Origin: Nereocystis luetkeana
Lineage: Eukaryota; Sar; Phaeophyceae; Laminariales; Laminariaceae
DNA length: 64,000 nt
Assembly: GCA_031213475.1 (NCBI GenBank)
Contig: JARUPZ010000010.1
Coordinates: 3,251,970-3,315,969, forward strand
Reading direction: 5' to 3'
Shown here: one piece after another, positions 34,241 through 46,828 of the stretch
Layout of the letters: every line of letters starts with the position of its first letter
Numbering within the stretch: position 1 is the first letter of the stretch
The notes under the pieces: generated by a model
Seen by the model: the letters and a program-made list of their open reading frames with translations, nothing else
Databases searched by the model: none
Told to the model about the DNA's origin: nothing
Made by a program: the position numbers and the translations under genes

Positions 34241-35645
34241 TGCATGTGCCGACAGACGATTGACCCTCCCTGGGTATGCACATACTCTTCCCTTTTGGAT
34301 TTGTGTTTTTTTTTCGATTTTGATTTCGATTTTTCGACGTCGAGTGAGGGGCGCACGCAGAATATTTTCACGACTCACGACAACACCACGTCGAATTGTT
34401 CACAACTTGCGCCCTCCCGACAGGGGGGGGGGGTACCTGCTACCATCCCCTCCCTCTACGCCTGAACAATATCTATACAAAACTGAAACCAGGGGACGAT
34501 AGAGAGCCGTCCCCCCCTGCTTGATACAAGGCCTTCCACCATACTATACTACTACTGTGAGGCGGCGACCGCTGACCTCTAGGCTGCAGTCGCGTCTGGC
34601 TGCTTAGTTGCGGCCACTGCAGCAGCAGTGAGTGGTACAAAGGACCTGTGAGTTCGCGGTGAAGGATTTGTACACTCTGGTGCCCTGATGGGTGTGACTA
34701 AGCTCAAACTGAATAATAAACCGCTGGAGTGTCGAGTGCGTTATTTGCCTTCGTCGGCACCAGCCGGCACGTTAGATGAGGTGGCCAACCTTGGGATATT
34801 CAAAACGTGATTTCCTTAATTTGCAGATGTATCAGATTAGATGACAGCAACAACAATACACAGCTGATACAGGAATTCAGCACCCCCATGCGGCGTGCCA
34901 TGCCAGGGTAAGCACCTACTTTTGCCATCTGGGCTTCCTCGCTTGAGAAAGCTCCATGCCTCAACACCTGCAGTAGGCGAAGCACAAATTTAGACTAGGA
35001 AAAAAAAAAAAAAAACCCGAGAACCCATCCCAAGGCCTAGTAAAAATGCTATGCCGCGAATAGTATTGAAAAGCACGCTTGATCGATCGTCTCCCACTTT
35101 TAAGGGTTTGCAGCCTATTTTCCATATCATCACGAGGGCGGGAAAATACTGCCTCCCTCCCCTCCCCCCTGTTCCAATCTACTCGGGAGAGCCGGTCCGA
35201 CGAAGTTTCGAACGTTCTACCGCTCTGTTCCGAACTATAGACCCGTTTTTGAGTCTTGACGTTGGTACGCTTCGAAGCGTGTGTCCGGTAGGGTGTATAC
35301 ACGTACAATTTTTTACCGGGGGCATTTGCTCGATAAATACCCCGCGGAAGTCTTCGGTAAGGTTCGGTACGGCCTCATCACCCTACCGAACGCTCCGTTC
35401 AGGGTGGGCAAGGACTCGATTCCGGTACTCGACACTTCGGCACGTTAGGCAATAAAGGGCGGAAGAAGTCGACCCAAATCAGTTTCGGGCTGTATCTCTG
35501 CCCCTAGTTACAACTATTAAGGCTGAAATGCCGCAAAGTTATTAGTAAACGCCCCGGAGGGCTGTTTTTAGCGAAAAAGAGCATAGCCCGTAGTAACCCT
35601 CCCCCCCCTCGGTACATCAAACGAAAAAAATGCCCCGGCCACACA
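34241..35645. other. No recognised gene
   Basis: Several homopolymer runs (A near 35000, G near 34424, C near 35600). No supported gene. Confidence 0.35.
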
Positions 35646-36723
35646 GTAAACGCCCCCCCCCCCCCCCCCCCCCCCCCTCAATTGTTTCGGGGTGGACGCC
35701 CCGTGGTGGAGCTACGAAGTCGTGGGAGTGAGGGGAAGTGATCTGCTTCTGAGACGGGCAAGGGTATGATTTGCCAGGTACATCAAAGTATTTTCGACAT
35801 ATCGGTAGGTGCATGTGTTGCGCGAGAGCGGCACAGAAAAAATCGGTCGAGGACAGAGGGCCGAACATGTTCGAGATCGTTGAACATGTGCTGCTGTTTG
35901 GTGTTACGAAGACGTCCCTGATGTCGGCCAGCCACTCGAACGAGTTTGTGCTAGATCCTGTGGTGGGGCTGGGCGTGTACGATATCAGTCCGTGGTGATG
36001 TTCAAGCGATGGTGAGGGGCTTGCTGATGGCCAGATGAGACACAACCGAGGCCACCTTACCTCTATGAGGCAAACGTTCAGCCAATTAGGTACAAATATA
36101 TCAGCTCCGATGTCAAGTCCGGCCCCCGGCCGCTGTTCCTGGTTCAAGTACACTCATCGTTTTTTGCGCGCGAACCACCGGAAACCGCAACGCTCGCCAC
36201 TGCGGTATGTCGCGTGCCATGTAAATCAATGCGATTGGCCCCGTATGTACCTTATAGGCGTGTTTGGTTCTCTGTTTTGTTTCTTTGTCGCCCGAGGGAG
36301 CAAAAAAAAAAGCCCGAGTTTTTTGCCCAGAAAACGTGCCGGCCACGTAAAGTAGTTAACCCCCCCCCGGGGTGCCTTGTTACGCGTGCACAATCAGAAC
36401 ACCCCGGGGGGCGTTTTTCTAGCAGTATCATGGTTGATACACGCCCTGCAAATATGGAGAGCGGTCCAAATCTGCCCTAAAGTTGTTTCGGGAGACACAC
36501 CCTTTGGAGAAAACAAAGTAGATTTTGCGGCATACGGAGGATAAACGGGCGAAGAATACCCAGACCAGACGCAACTGACCAGGAAAGTCTCCGCCCGGAG
36601 GTCGGCGTCCTAACAGCGTTTTTCGAATTTCGAAACACCCCCCCCCCCCCACCACGGTGCTCTGTCTCGAAAGGGATGCGTGGTCAATGGTCAACTGACT
36701 AAGGCAAGTGACAAATGAGTACG
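35646..36723. other. Poly-C-rich region with an unidentified minus-strand reading frame
   Basis: A C-run of about 31 opens this stretch. A 178-codon minus frame (35617-36153) has a protein-like middle (FFCAALAQHMHLPICRKYF) but starts inside the homopolymer and has no domain I recognise. CCCCGGGG-type words recur near 36360 and 36400. At about 36645-36715 lies one of three copies of a dispersed about 90-bp repeat (CTCGAAAGGGATGC core). Confidence 0.3.
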
Positions 36724-37271
36724 CCCCCCCCACCCCCCCCTCTATATGTATATTCTAGGTTGGGTTGGCGTCGGTTGGCGACGACGCTGTAAAACACTCC
36801 TCTCACTGCGTGAGCTGGACGATCAGGGTATCGTTTTTTTTTTTTGCGGTTACCACGGCTGGCGGTCGAGTTATGTATCGCTTTTGTTTGTGGTAAACTT
36901 TAACTCCGCACAAGGGGGGTTATGGTATCCCGTACCTGGTAGCATGTATTCGATAAGGCATCCACGAAGCAGTTACATGGTAAGCTCATTGCTGTCTCTG
37001 GGAGTGGCCACACCAGCAAGTCTATCATGATTTTGCCGCTGTCATCCACATGCGAGAGAATCAGCCTCAAACTCGGCTCGTAACAGGATGCAGCTCATCC
37101 TTCATGCGACTCGCTCAACACCTCACGGCGCTTCGCGCTCGGCGCAAGCACTGTCTGCCTGGTCGGTGAAAACCCAACGTGCTCCGTCCCGGCTTTGTAG
37201 GGATGCGAGATTCCGTGGTCATACGACTACGGTCATTCATGATAATTAGTACCCCCCCCCCCCCCCCCCCC
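36724..37271. mobile_element. Poly-C-bounded repeat element, full copy 2
   Basis: It is 548 bp with C-runs at both edges (36724-36740 interrupted, 37252-37271 pure) and is collinear with 7062-7612. Homologous words include TAGGTTGGGTTGGCG, GACGGCTGGCGG-like text, CACGGCGCTTCGCGCTCGG and GCTCCGTCCCGG. The near-equal length of the two copies supports a defined unit. Confidence 0.7.
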
Positions 37272-37363
37272 TCACCAGGGAATATGCAGGAGAAACATCG
37301 GAACGGAACGCGAAGCTCATAAACAGCTGAAACTAGTACAGATGACAGCAGCGGAAAAAGTAC

Positions 37364-37476
37364 TATTACGGGGGACCGTACAGTAGTTAATAGGACCTAT
37401 GGTATTCATAAAACCTATAGTTTTAATCATTTTTGCTAGCAATGTTTGGTCCTATTTACTGTGGTCCCCCGTAATA
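37364..37476. mobile_element. MITE, TTACGGGGGACC family
   Basis: A complete copy, 113 bp, with TA flanks on both sides and the usual A/T-rich centre. Confidence 0.9.
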
Positions 37477-37806
37477 GGGTGCTCTATCACGGCGAGTAAG
37501 CAATACAGCAGTATCAAGAACGGAGCTGGGAACTATGCACCCGCTCAAGACAGATAGAGACGTGATGGAGTTGAACTGGCCGTGAGAAGTGAACAAACGC
37601 GCCAAAAAAAGAGGTTGCTAGCCATGGCTGATAGATGTTTATGGGAGAGAGTAAACAAAAGAGCGATTTACTGCGCGGGTGCTTCTGAAATTCGGAGGGA
37701 GTGTGGCCTGGAATCGTCCAGCTCGTTGTGTTCGGGATGGCACGCCCACGTACACACACGCACAGAAGCACGGTTCGTCTGGTCCGTGCGCAGCAATTTG
37801 TCTTTT

Positions 37807-38187
37807 TTAATTAACACTAATAAAGTGCACGAAGAAGGGGGGGCGATATAATTTGTTGCTTGCGTTAGTCATTCGACTATTAACCAGGCATCCCTTTCGA
37901 GACGGAGCACCGTTCCTACTCCTGATAGCGACACCTCCCAACAGTTGGGCGCTCATTGCGCTGTTTCCATACATGACATAGAAATATTTGCTCATCTTAT
38001 CCCCTCCGTGTTTCACCGCCTGTGGCCGCAACCATCTGCCTTCTACTGCTGTGGGCTGGCGATCTGAAGTACCGAAGTCCTCCATGCCACATTTGTCAAT
38101 GTTTCTCATCTCTTCCTCCAGCACGTCCCGTTTCTGCTTGCGCATTTCACGTTGTCCCACGATGTGAGTTTTACTCTTTTTTTGCAT
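37807..38187 (-). CDS. Hypothetical basic/acidic protein, possibly transposon-derived
   Basis: A 126-codon minus-strand frame starts MQKKSKTHIVGQREMRKQKR and continues into the charged stretch DVLEEEMRNIDKCGMEDFG. The composition is protein-like for its first 80 codons. The C-terminal part overlaps a dispersed repeat also found at 36645 and 38838, so the frame may belong to, or run into, a mobile element. No domain was recognised. Confidence 0.3.
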   Translation of the reverse strand: MQKKSKTHIVGQREMRKQKRDVLEEEMRNIDKCGMEDFGTSDRQPTAVEGRWLRPQAVKHGGDKMSKYFYVMYGNSAMSAQLLGGVAIRSRNGAPSRKGCLVNSRMTNASNKLYRPPFFVHFISVN

Positions 38188-38835
38188 GAACTTCCTCCTC
38201 CTGCCGGCTACTGGTATACCTCTTTCTCCTTTCTGGCACGTCGAGGTCCTCTACACGAGATCACAGTTTCACAGCGTTTTCTCGCAGTCCATTGGGCGGT
38301 GGAAACCCGTACTGCAGCGGTACCACACCGCCAGCAGCATCTATCGGCGCAACACCAGCGAACCTCGCATAGGCTCATGTGACATACACTAGTACTTGGG
38401 ACACCCCCGGGACTTGAAGTCAACCACATGCCGCAGGGGGACAGTGTAAATACCTAAATACGGAGCCAATATTTCAGAGACTGTTATGTACACCGCATGA
38501 AGATGTCCGCTCGTGGCTAGTTCAACGCTCTCATCCTCCTCGCAGATACCGTTGGTTTACAGTACCTGCCCTCTCACACGAAATTCGGGATGCTGGCCCT
38601 GGCTACGTTTCTTATTTACGAAGGAGTTCATCTTACTTAAGAACGAGTGCGTTCCGCACATACATTCAGCAGAAACGCCTCTGATGTTTTGCCTGTCTCG
38701 TGCACATCTACAGCAAGGCTGAGTTTCTTGTGGGGCCCTTTCTTGTGGGAGGGCCGGTGGTATAGTGATTTTTAAGCCACGGAGTGAAACCCAGGCGGAC
38801 TGCAAGGGGGCGGGGGGGGGGTGGTACTCATGTAG

Positions 38836-38945
38836 TAGTTGCGTTTGCCATTCGACTATTGACCACACATCCCTTTCGAGACGCATCACCGTTCATCCTC
38901 CCTGACCCTGACAGAGACACCCCCAACAGTAAGGTGCTCGTTGCC
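38836..38945. repeat. Copy of a dispersed about 100-bp repeat
   Basis: It shares CATCCCTTTCGAGACG and ACACCCCCAACAG-like words with 37853-37960 (same orientation), and the reverse complement of the core with 36645-36715. The repeat's borders and class are unclear. Confidence 0.5.
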
Positions 38946-40320
38946 ATTGCGGGGGCGGAACGTCTCACTTTCCTAGGAAACGCGGTGGACTAGACCACGT
39001 TCCCCGGCGATAGCGCGCAGCTCCGCTAGGTTCGGTGGCATACGTTATTTCGGTACTTACCCTCTTGCAAGAACGAACCTTGCAAAAACCTGTGCCCGAT
39101 GTTTCTGGGGGAAAAAATGATTTCCGGCAGCGGGGAGGGTGGAGTTGAGCGTGGAACTGTTCCCATTATTTCCCCGTCTCGCTTCGCTTCTGCCCACCTG
39201 GATCAACCTTCCCTCCTTTCCTCGCCCTTTGTCTAAGAGTCTTTGGCCCACCCCACTTTTGTCCCCATTAGGGTCTGCTTTCCAGCCCTGATCGTAGCCG
39301 GTCTCTTCGTGCAGTCTGTGTTTTCTTGTTAATATTTGCCCATTGAACGATCCGGGGCCCCTGTGTGTGGTAACGACGTTCGCCTGCGCGGTAGTGCTGA
39401 AAAACTCACCCCTCACCGCATGTGGCGCTTGACGTACTCCGACGTGTTCCCTGAGCTGGAGGCGTTATTTTCACACCTAGGTTTTTATCGCCGCGGGTCG
39501 TGACCCGACTCGACGAGCACCATGCACGATAGCGGTGCCACAACACTTTTGGTCAAAATTAAAAAAAAAACTTGACTGACGGGCTCCTAAACCGAGGGAT
39601 CACTTTGTGCCCAATATCGTCGGCATGCCATCTCCGTTTTTATCAATTTTTGCATTGTACACCCTCGAATTCACCCCAACAGTTGTTCTTTTTAGACTTC
39701 ACACGAAAAACGTCAGAAAGGGAAACAAACCGGAGCGCTGTGATCACACGACGATATCACATTTTTCCTTTCTCTGTTTGTTTCCCCTATTTTGGATCAC
39801 TTGGTTCCAGAGACCCCCCCCCCCCCCCCCTCCCCCCCTCCCCTCTCACGACGTGAGCGAAACTTGAAAAAATCTGGAAAACATCTGGAAAAAAGGTCGT
39901 TACGGTCGCCTCTGCACACCTGAGCACATTGTTTTCGCTCTCGATGCTATACCCGTACCGTCTACCGTAACAAGCGTGGCTCTCTTACTTTCACCGCCGT
40001 GGCCTCCCTTTCTGATTTCTACGGCAGGCGGGTTGAGTTGTTCAACATGCTACCACCGCAAAAGTATCGCTACGCTAGTGGCAAGCAGTTCGTCCTCGAA
40101 AGCGCGCACGCTATCCAATAGGGAAACGGACAAATGCCGCGCGGCGAGACATCACACTGCTTATCTAGGGCTGGTGTGGTTCCCCGCGCCGCCATGCATT
40201 TAGAAGGGGGTGACGGGTGGGTTAGACACGACCGCATCTCAACGTCCAACTATTTTCTCATGACCTCCGTGGCTTCTCGAGCTTGTCACCCGCGGCGGGG
40301 TCTAGCGGGTAGGAGGCCGA
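38946..40320. other. No recognised gene upstream of the transposase
   Basis: Contains C-runs near 39814-39842. A second Harbinger ORF (a Myb/SANT-type partner) was looked for here by eye and not found. Confidence 0.35.
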
Positions 40321-41280
40321 ATGTGGAATAGTACGAAGAGGAGAAGCTCTACGATCAACGCCCCAGACCGTGTAAACTCCCGTACACTGAATGCTGTGGT
40401 ACCGGCTACACAAGCTGGTCTCGACTGTGCGCGTGAGCATGAAAATGCGACCGACTTTCCAGTCCGGGTAGATTGTTTTTCGAGCTGCACGGATTTCGCA
40501 AGTTTCGTAGAAACAAAACCACCCCGGTTGACTCATCTACCAATATGTAACCGCTGCCCGTGCATGCTACGAACGCAACCCGAACGCAGGAAGGTGATCG
40601 GTGGCATTGACGGCAGCCACATCAGGCTACTTTCCTCGGACGACGAAGACATCCCCTGCGCCTACCAAAATTTCAAGAAGTATAAGTCTATCGTCCTTCT
40701 GGGGGTGGTGGACAACTCCCGCAGCTTCAGGTGGTTCTGCACCGGGACTCCCGGTTCGTGCACGGACAGCGGTGTGCTGCGGGCTACGAAGTTCTACAGG
40801 TCGGCGCAAGAGGACCACGCGAAGCCCGTAGGGGAGCGCACATTCTTCGCGGAAGGGTCTTGCATTCTTGGCGACAAAGCGTTTGCTGAGATGCCGTGGA
40901 TGCGCACGCCGATAACGCTTCCGAAGAAGAGGTCGGAACGGTACTTCAACCACAAGCACTCGGACATGCGAGTTCTTGTCGAAGATGCTTTCGGGCGACT
41001 TAAGTGGCAATTCCAGGCCCTGAAGCACAGCTTGGACTCCAAGCTGGAGGATGCTCCCATCATCATCGACGCCTGCGTCGTGTTGTACAACTTCGTCCTC
41101 AAGCACGAGGGGCTCCAGTCCTCGCTCATTTTCGTGGATGACGCGCAGACGAGAAACGGCACGGGAAGGGCACGCGGTGCGGAAACGTCGTCGGAAAGGG
41201 AAGCCGAGGTTGCCTACCTCAGGGATGGTGGTTTCCTTCAAAAGGAGTGGGGGAAGGAGAAGCCGCGAGCCGACAAGTAA
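40321..41280 (+). CDS. PIF/Harbinger (HARBI1-like) DDE transposase
   Basis: The 319-codon frame carries the DDE_Tnp_4-type core. It has VIGGIDGSHI (first Asp, residue 97), PGSCTDSGVLR (residues 144-154), ILGDKAF (second Asp, 185) and VEDAFGRLKWQF (Glu, 221), then a helical C-terminus ending at a TAA stop. The D-D-35-E layout fits an IS5/PIF-type nuclease that would cut and paste its own element with a Myb-like partner. Residues before about 88 look unlike the family, and an acceptor-like AACGCAG at about 40590 precedes the conserved part. The true N-terminus may therefore be on an upstream exon or lost. The catalytic residues are intact. No flanking inverted repeats were identified. Confidence 0.8.
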   Translation: MWNSTKRRSSTINAPDRVNSRTLNAVVPATQAGLDCAREHENATDFPVRVDCFSSCTDFASFVETKPPRLTHLPICNRCPCMLRTQPERRKVIGGIDGSHIRLLSSDDEDIPCAYQNFKKYKSIVLLGVVDNSRSFRWFCTGTPGSCTDSGVLRATKFYRSAQEDHAKPVGERTFFAEGSCILGDKAFAEMPWMRTPITLPKKRSERYFNHKHSDMRVLVEDAFGRLKWQFQALKHSLDSKLEDAPIIIDACVVLYNFVLKHEGLQSSLIFVDDAQTRNGTGRARGAETSSEREAEVAYLRDGGFLQKEWGKEKPRADK

Positions 41281-42716
41281 AACAGTGTTCATTTGTCGAG
41301 GCTCTTGTCTCTGTGAAAAGAGATGGGCAGAGGTGGCATCGACTTGTCTGTAACGATCTCTTGTGAGGAAGAATAAAATAGATGGCTTGAAGCTGGCGCT
41401 TATGGAATGAATTTCGGGCTTTGATATCAAGAGAAGATAAGTGTGGAGAGGAAAAGTAGAGTAGAGGAGTGATAGGAGAGATCGAAACGGCGGGGCTGAC
41501 CTCCGCCTGGTCATCCGCGATAATGCCCATGCTGCGGGCAGATGCATTCTACTGCAGTCCGTACTGTTCCCCCGCAATGTTCTCTACAACGTTCTAGCAT
41601 CGTTCTAGAAACGTTCTCAACGTCGTTACTCATGTTGCCACGTTGGATATACATCATGCCATACCACGAGTAAGACAGACTTGTGATCTATCCACATATT
41701 TCATGTCCCCGACGAAGACACTACTCGTGTACCCATATCAGTGCGTAGTGATTGCACATCAAAATACGTACGTATGGGCATCAACGTCCATACGCCAACA
41801 ATAAGAGCAACAGGGGACGGGAGGGTAAAGTTTCTGGTCGGTTTGTAATGTGTTCTTAAAGCGGTCGAAGCACAAATAATCCGAAGCAGGGGTTCATATG
41901 GCGAACATTAGCTGTCGCATTTGTAGATAGTGCAGTTAATTGTGCCTGGTGCCTGCAGTTGTAAGAACGATTGTGTCCCGGATACTTACGTACAGTGCGA
42001 TTTGATGTTTTTGGTTGGTCCAGTTGTCCTTTTTACTCCCCCCTTCCGTAGTTGTTGGTTCTTGCGTCTTTGCTTTCTTTCCCTGCGCACCACGACGCTG
42101 CAGTAGTGAAATGTGGAGCTGGACACGTTGTGGTCTGCCTGCATATGTGGTTGTTGGTTCGATCTGTGTGTTTCTTCTGGTAGTGTTGCATGAAGTTGCT
42201 GTCGATGTTTTTGCGGTTATCGCTATTTGCTTCGTCTGCGCCAATGAGGGATCCTCCTGCCATACATGATCAACACCGTAAAACGCAGGAAGGGTGGTAG
42301 CCGTGACACAGCGTGTATGGTACTGGTACCGTCGATATATCCCGCACTCGCATTTAGGGGACGACTTACTTTAAATAGCGCACTGTAGGATTATTTTGGC
42401 CCTCACACTAATGTAGGAACACCGTTGATCCCTCTTAGTGTTGCACCGTGTTTCAATGTTCTACCTATCCTGCATTAGCCGAGTGTGCGCCCCGGAAGGC
42501 CTGTTTTTACACCCGGCGTCGACGCGGATTAGGGGCCGTGTGAAGAAATATCGAGTTATTTTAGATGACTTACCACAATATCGTCGAAACTATACTTCGT
42601 ACTTGTATATGGGGGATTGCGGCGTCATTCGCCGATAGCTGCAAGCAAGCGGAAGCTGCACACGCGAAAGCAGTCTGAGGAAGTGCAGTAGACTGTGCTT
42701 TGAAACAGGCGTATAC
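41281..42716. other. Region downstream of the transposase, no gene recognised
   Basis: AATAAAATAGATGG at about 41371 could serve as the transposase 3' processing signal. The rest has no supported feature. Confidence 0.3.
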
Positions 42717-42895
42717 TCGTAGTATTTATATCAGTAGGAGTAGCATAAATAGTCGCCGTCGTAGTATTAGCAGTAGTATAGTAGTATTAATAGTAGTGAT
42801 AGAAGCAGTAGTAATAGAAGCAGTAGTACTAGTATTAATAGTATTAGTGGTAGTAGTAGTAGTAGTAGTAGTAGCCGTAGGAGCAGCAGCAGGGG
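42717..42895. repeat. Degenerate (AGT)n / (GTA)n tract
   Basis: Imperfect trinucleotide repeat, purest at about 42848-42872. It opens low-complexity frames only. Confidence 0.85.
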
Positions 42896-43436
42896 TAACG
42901 GTGGCAAAGCTTGAGCGGTGGTGTTACCCGATCCTCTACAGCCTTGTACTTGAAAACCCTTCAAAACTTCAGGACGTCATTTTTCGGGGTTGGTTGGAGT
43001 TTTTCGGCTTTTCCCGAGAACAAATCGAGAAAATACCGAATTTTCGGGAAAATGCTGAAATAAACTGAAAAGCACTCGTCGTTAAGATCGCCCCTAAGTG
43101 AATTCTTGGGGTACAGCGTACAGCAAGGGCATGAATAGAAACTGAGGGTCGGCCTGTCCAAGTCCTAGACCCATGTACGAGTACACGTGGAAACCAGCAG
43201 CGAATCGCCAGCCCTCCTCTTCGCTCTCTCCTCCGCCACCATAACCACCATAACCCAAGTCGGCTGGTTGGGAGCCTCCTGGAAGTGCCACGTCCACGAT
43301 AAGATACTAGGAACGGGGGGAGCAAAAACAGTGCCTGTTGGCCGTCTGAGAGGTTGTTCAGACTTAGGCCCAAGCCAACCCCCACCATGCCTCGCCCACT
43401 TATGAGCTCAAACAGCATCGAGGGCTGTGTGTAAGT

Positions 43437-43506
43437 ATGCATCTGCCATACGCGGTGCTGGTGCTTTCGTGTCTGGACTTCTTTTCGTTCATTGTTGGCC
43501 AACGTC

Positions 43507-43570
<64 letters not shown>

Positions 43571-43874
43571 GCAGCAAGCAACAGTCCGAACGATGCAAGT
43601 GGTGTCCCAACAACTGCACAACGCCGGGCTTCTGGTGCTGCAGCACAGCGAGCCGAACGTCGGACTCTCGCTCGTGATGACGGTGGTGCCCCCGGTGTTT
43701 GTCAACCCCTGGACGAGCGGCCCTTTTTCGGGGACAGCGATGCTCGCGGAGGGAATCTTCTCGATACGACCTCCGAACAGCAACTGTGTGCGACATGTCC
43801 GTCGCGAACGGCCCTGTTCCGGAGCTAGCGTTGAACGCGGGGCGTATCCATTCGAAGCATCCGAACTACAGTAG
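43437..43874 (+). CDS. Hypothetical poly-Gln protein with signal-like N-terminus
   Basis: The 145-codon frame begins with a hydrophobic leader (MHLPYAVLVLSCLDFFSFIV). About 23 Gln follow, encoded by (CAA)n (about 43507-43570), then a hydrophobic mixed region (AGLLVLQHSEPNVGLSLVM, FVNPWTSGPFSGTAML). The two variant codons at the tract end are CAG, synonymous only in the Gln frame, which favours this frame over the Asn and Thr frames of the same repeat. No family was recognised, and exon borders are unknown. Confidence 0.35.
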
Positions 43875-46153
43875 TGCCGCTTCGTTCCCGACCAACCTCA
43901 ATGCATTCAACACGAGCTACACAGGATGCTATGCCTTTGACCCGCGCTTTCTTGCGCCCGGAACAAATAAAATAGCGAAGGAAACAGTCCGCGCGGAACG
44001 AAGGGCGTAGCCAGTCAACCGCGGGTGGGTTAAGGGTGTGCAACAGTGTTGATCAATACCTTGTGCCAGGGTATCAAACAAGCATAACGACAGTCATAAA
44101 TTCAACTAACACAGACGTCGACATCAAGTCAACTATTTAGTAAGTGAAGGTTGCAGTTTTCTTCCTTTGTTGGTGCTGTGCTGAAGACGAAGCTGAGACC
44201 CGAATGGATATTTTGGCACTGCGTACAGTACGTAGGTTCTCGTTCGGGATGTGGTTTCTTTGAAATCCCGAGGTTGTCGCAAGCTGAAAACGGGGAGCAT
44301 TGTTATCTGTGAGGTTAGGCCGAATCTTACGCAATATTCTTTTGGGGGTTCCATCATGCGGCCCTTTTGCCTCTCCTGTTTTGTGAATTCCTTGCTGAAG
44401 TCATGTAGGCAGGTATAGTTTCTTATGGGCGCGTATGCAACAAGTTTAATCTAGAACACGCGTACGCTTGAAGCAGAAGCAGCTGCCTTGCCACTTCAAC
44501 ATGAGGAAAGGGAGCATGGTCGGGAAAACAAGGAATCTTACACGGTATTAACTCCAACACAAGGGCAACCCGTCCGCCGTGAAGGACGACTCGGCCCCCG
44601 CATCTTGTTCCGAGTCCACACGCGTACGCTTCAAACAGCACACCTGCCTTGTGTGCCTACCGCCATCGCTCGTTTCCCAACTGTGTGCCGTTAGCGTTGA
44701 ACACCACATCTTCCCGCGCTCGGCAGTGTACGGGACGCACCACCCCGAATCGGCGGCGAACATTTCGTCCGATCGCGTCATCAGGAAGTAACTCAGACGT
44801 GAACACAACCGCAAACAAGATCCCTCCGGCCCCCAAACGGGAATGTGAGGGTTTCCCCCTCGAGAAGCATACCGAATAGCGCCGGTAGGCGGACGCGCCG
44901 TGACGTTTCGGCCGTCACGTGAGCCCGTGCAAAACAACACCCTGCCCAAGCGCGGAAGTTCTGTTGCAGAAAGCCTTTGCGTCCGAACCGGCATCCGCGC
45001 GCTCCGTCGACGCGTAAGAGTGGCCGGTCAGCTTATATCTTGCGTATAAGCGTTGCCAATGACACCAGCGGCACGCGCTAGGTGGGTGCGGGCGGCGACG
45101 ACGACGAAAAGGGGTGGAGGGGGGGGGGGGGTGCCGACGTATTAGCAACGGTGTAGAGTGGCAGGGGCGGGTCTTCCAACCTCTGTCCCCATAGCGGCTC
45201 GAGCTTCGCGATTGTGCGAGCGGTGATAAGCGACGATCCAATGTTTTGTCTGCACAACGGAGTCGTCTGTCATCGACCCGAAAATATACCAGGTATGTAA
45301 AGCCATCTCCGCGTGTGCCATCCTATAAGGGGTGACCAAACTGTGAATAGCACTACGGCGCCCCAAGTTACCGGCACCAGTACAATAATGACTCTTCTCC
45401 CATAGGAAGAGAAGGTATGGTTTGTGTAGCAATCGTGCCCCCATCATACCCGGCGGGCGTTATCGACCGCTTTTTTTTATGAACACCAAGGCATCTGGCG
45501 AGGCAAGCAGCAACTAAAACGAGAGCTTATAGCTTCTAACATGGTCAAGCAGTTCGTGTGAGTTACGAGACCGGAGCCAAAGGCATGAACCTGCTAGCAG
45601 TAGTCAGTCCGTAGGCCCACACTGCCGTACATTAACACTAGCGTCGTCGGCACGACATGGCTCGTTGGCCGTGAGTTCAAAACTCACGTGCACCATGAAA
45701 GCGCTCTCTCGAGAGAGAATCCCATCATAAACCAATCTTCCTGACTCCCCAGAGATCATGAAGAATTCCGGATTAGGCATGATCGGCCCCATACCAAGAC
45801 CAAGGACCCCGCTGTTCCGAAGGGGGGGAGAGTGCTACAAGGCTTATATTGGGTAGGCGATTGGTTAACCTTTTTCCCTGTGGCCCAACGGTCGAAGACC
45901 TTAACTATAGTGGCGTCGTCGGGTACATTGTTCGACTACCAAAAGCAGCCTTATTCAGCTTATTATGTCGCTCCGGGTTACGCGAGCCACACCGCTTCCT
46001 CGAGTTTTGTTCCTCGATGGCGTCCGAGTAACTTTAGCTGGTTTTGCCTGCTTTCGCGTATCCGTACTTTTGGACTTGTTGTCTGATTCGCAGTGTCCAC
46101 GCGTAATCAACTACAGACTTGCAAGTTAGAGGTGTGGGAGTGGGAAACCCTGT
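43875..46153. other. No firmly recognised gene
   Basis: Overlapping frames near 44548-44994 (148 codons, minus) and 44579-44791 (plus) compete, with no domain on either strand. A short word (CGCGTACGCTT) repeats at 44460 and 44623. Confidence 0.3.
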
Positions 46154-46212
46154 TACGGGGGACCAAAGTAAATCGGACCAAATAACGTCGGTAAAAATAG
46201 GTAAATGTATAG
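46154..46212. mobile_element. MITE, TTACGGGGGACC family, left half only
   Basis: TTACGGGGGACCAAAGTAAA and GGTAAAAATAGGTAAATG match the left part of the family. The right half is missing. Confidence 0.7.
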
Positions 46213-46828
46213 ACACGCCACACGCAACACAGCCAGCACACGGCCCACAACCCGCACGCAACACACATCTCGCAACTGCATGGCAGCATAGCAGGACGGC
46301 ACACAGAAGCAGCAGTAGCAGCAGGCAGCAGCGGTCGCACAGGGCACTGGGCACTGTGCGCCGCGAGACTGCGAGGGATAAATCATGTTGAGTGCAGACG
46401 GCAGTGCTGGCTTCTTCGCCCGCTGAAGTGACTCTGTCGAACTGTTGCCCTTTGCCTACAATGATATTTCCTCGTCCTCACAGCCGCCCCTTGAGCATCG
46501 TAGATTTCTTCATGGCGTTTTAGCTGTACGCTGCAGTTTGTGTCTTACTACAATAAAACACCCACAATAATAAATAGTGGAACTACGTTGACGATACATT
46601 ACGATGTTATCTACCAGGGTACGTTATGACAACCCAGCCAAAAGTACCCTCGTACAGCAGTCCTACCCAATCAACTGCTATACTCATACCAGGTATATGT
46701 TCTGTTGTTATTTATTGTTTGCTACAGAACATAGGCACGTCTGAAGTACCAGTATTATAGCGCATGTCGGCCTGTACCGTGTGGCGCAGCAGACGCAAGT
46801 GCTGCAGGGCGGCCACTTGGCACCACTG

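Noticed and set aside
40627..41577. 316-codon minus-strand frame opposite the transposase
   Set aside because: It is a shadow of the real transposase frame; it has no domain, while the plus strand has the catalytic motifs.
42969..43796. 275-codon minus-strand frame with poly-Leu
   Set aside because: It reads through the (CAA)n tract on the opposite strand and mixes low-complexity text; CAG variants favour the plus-strand Gln frame.
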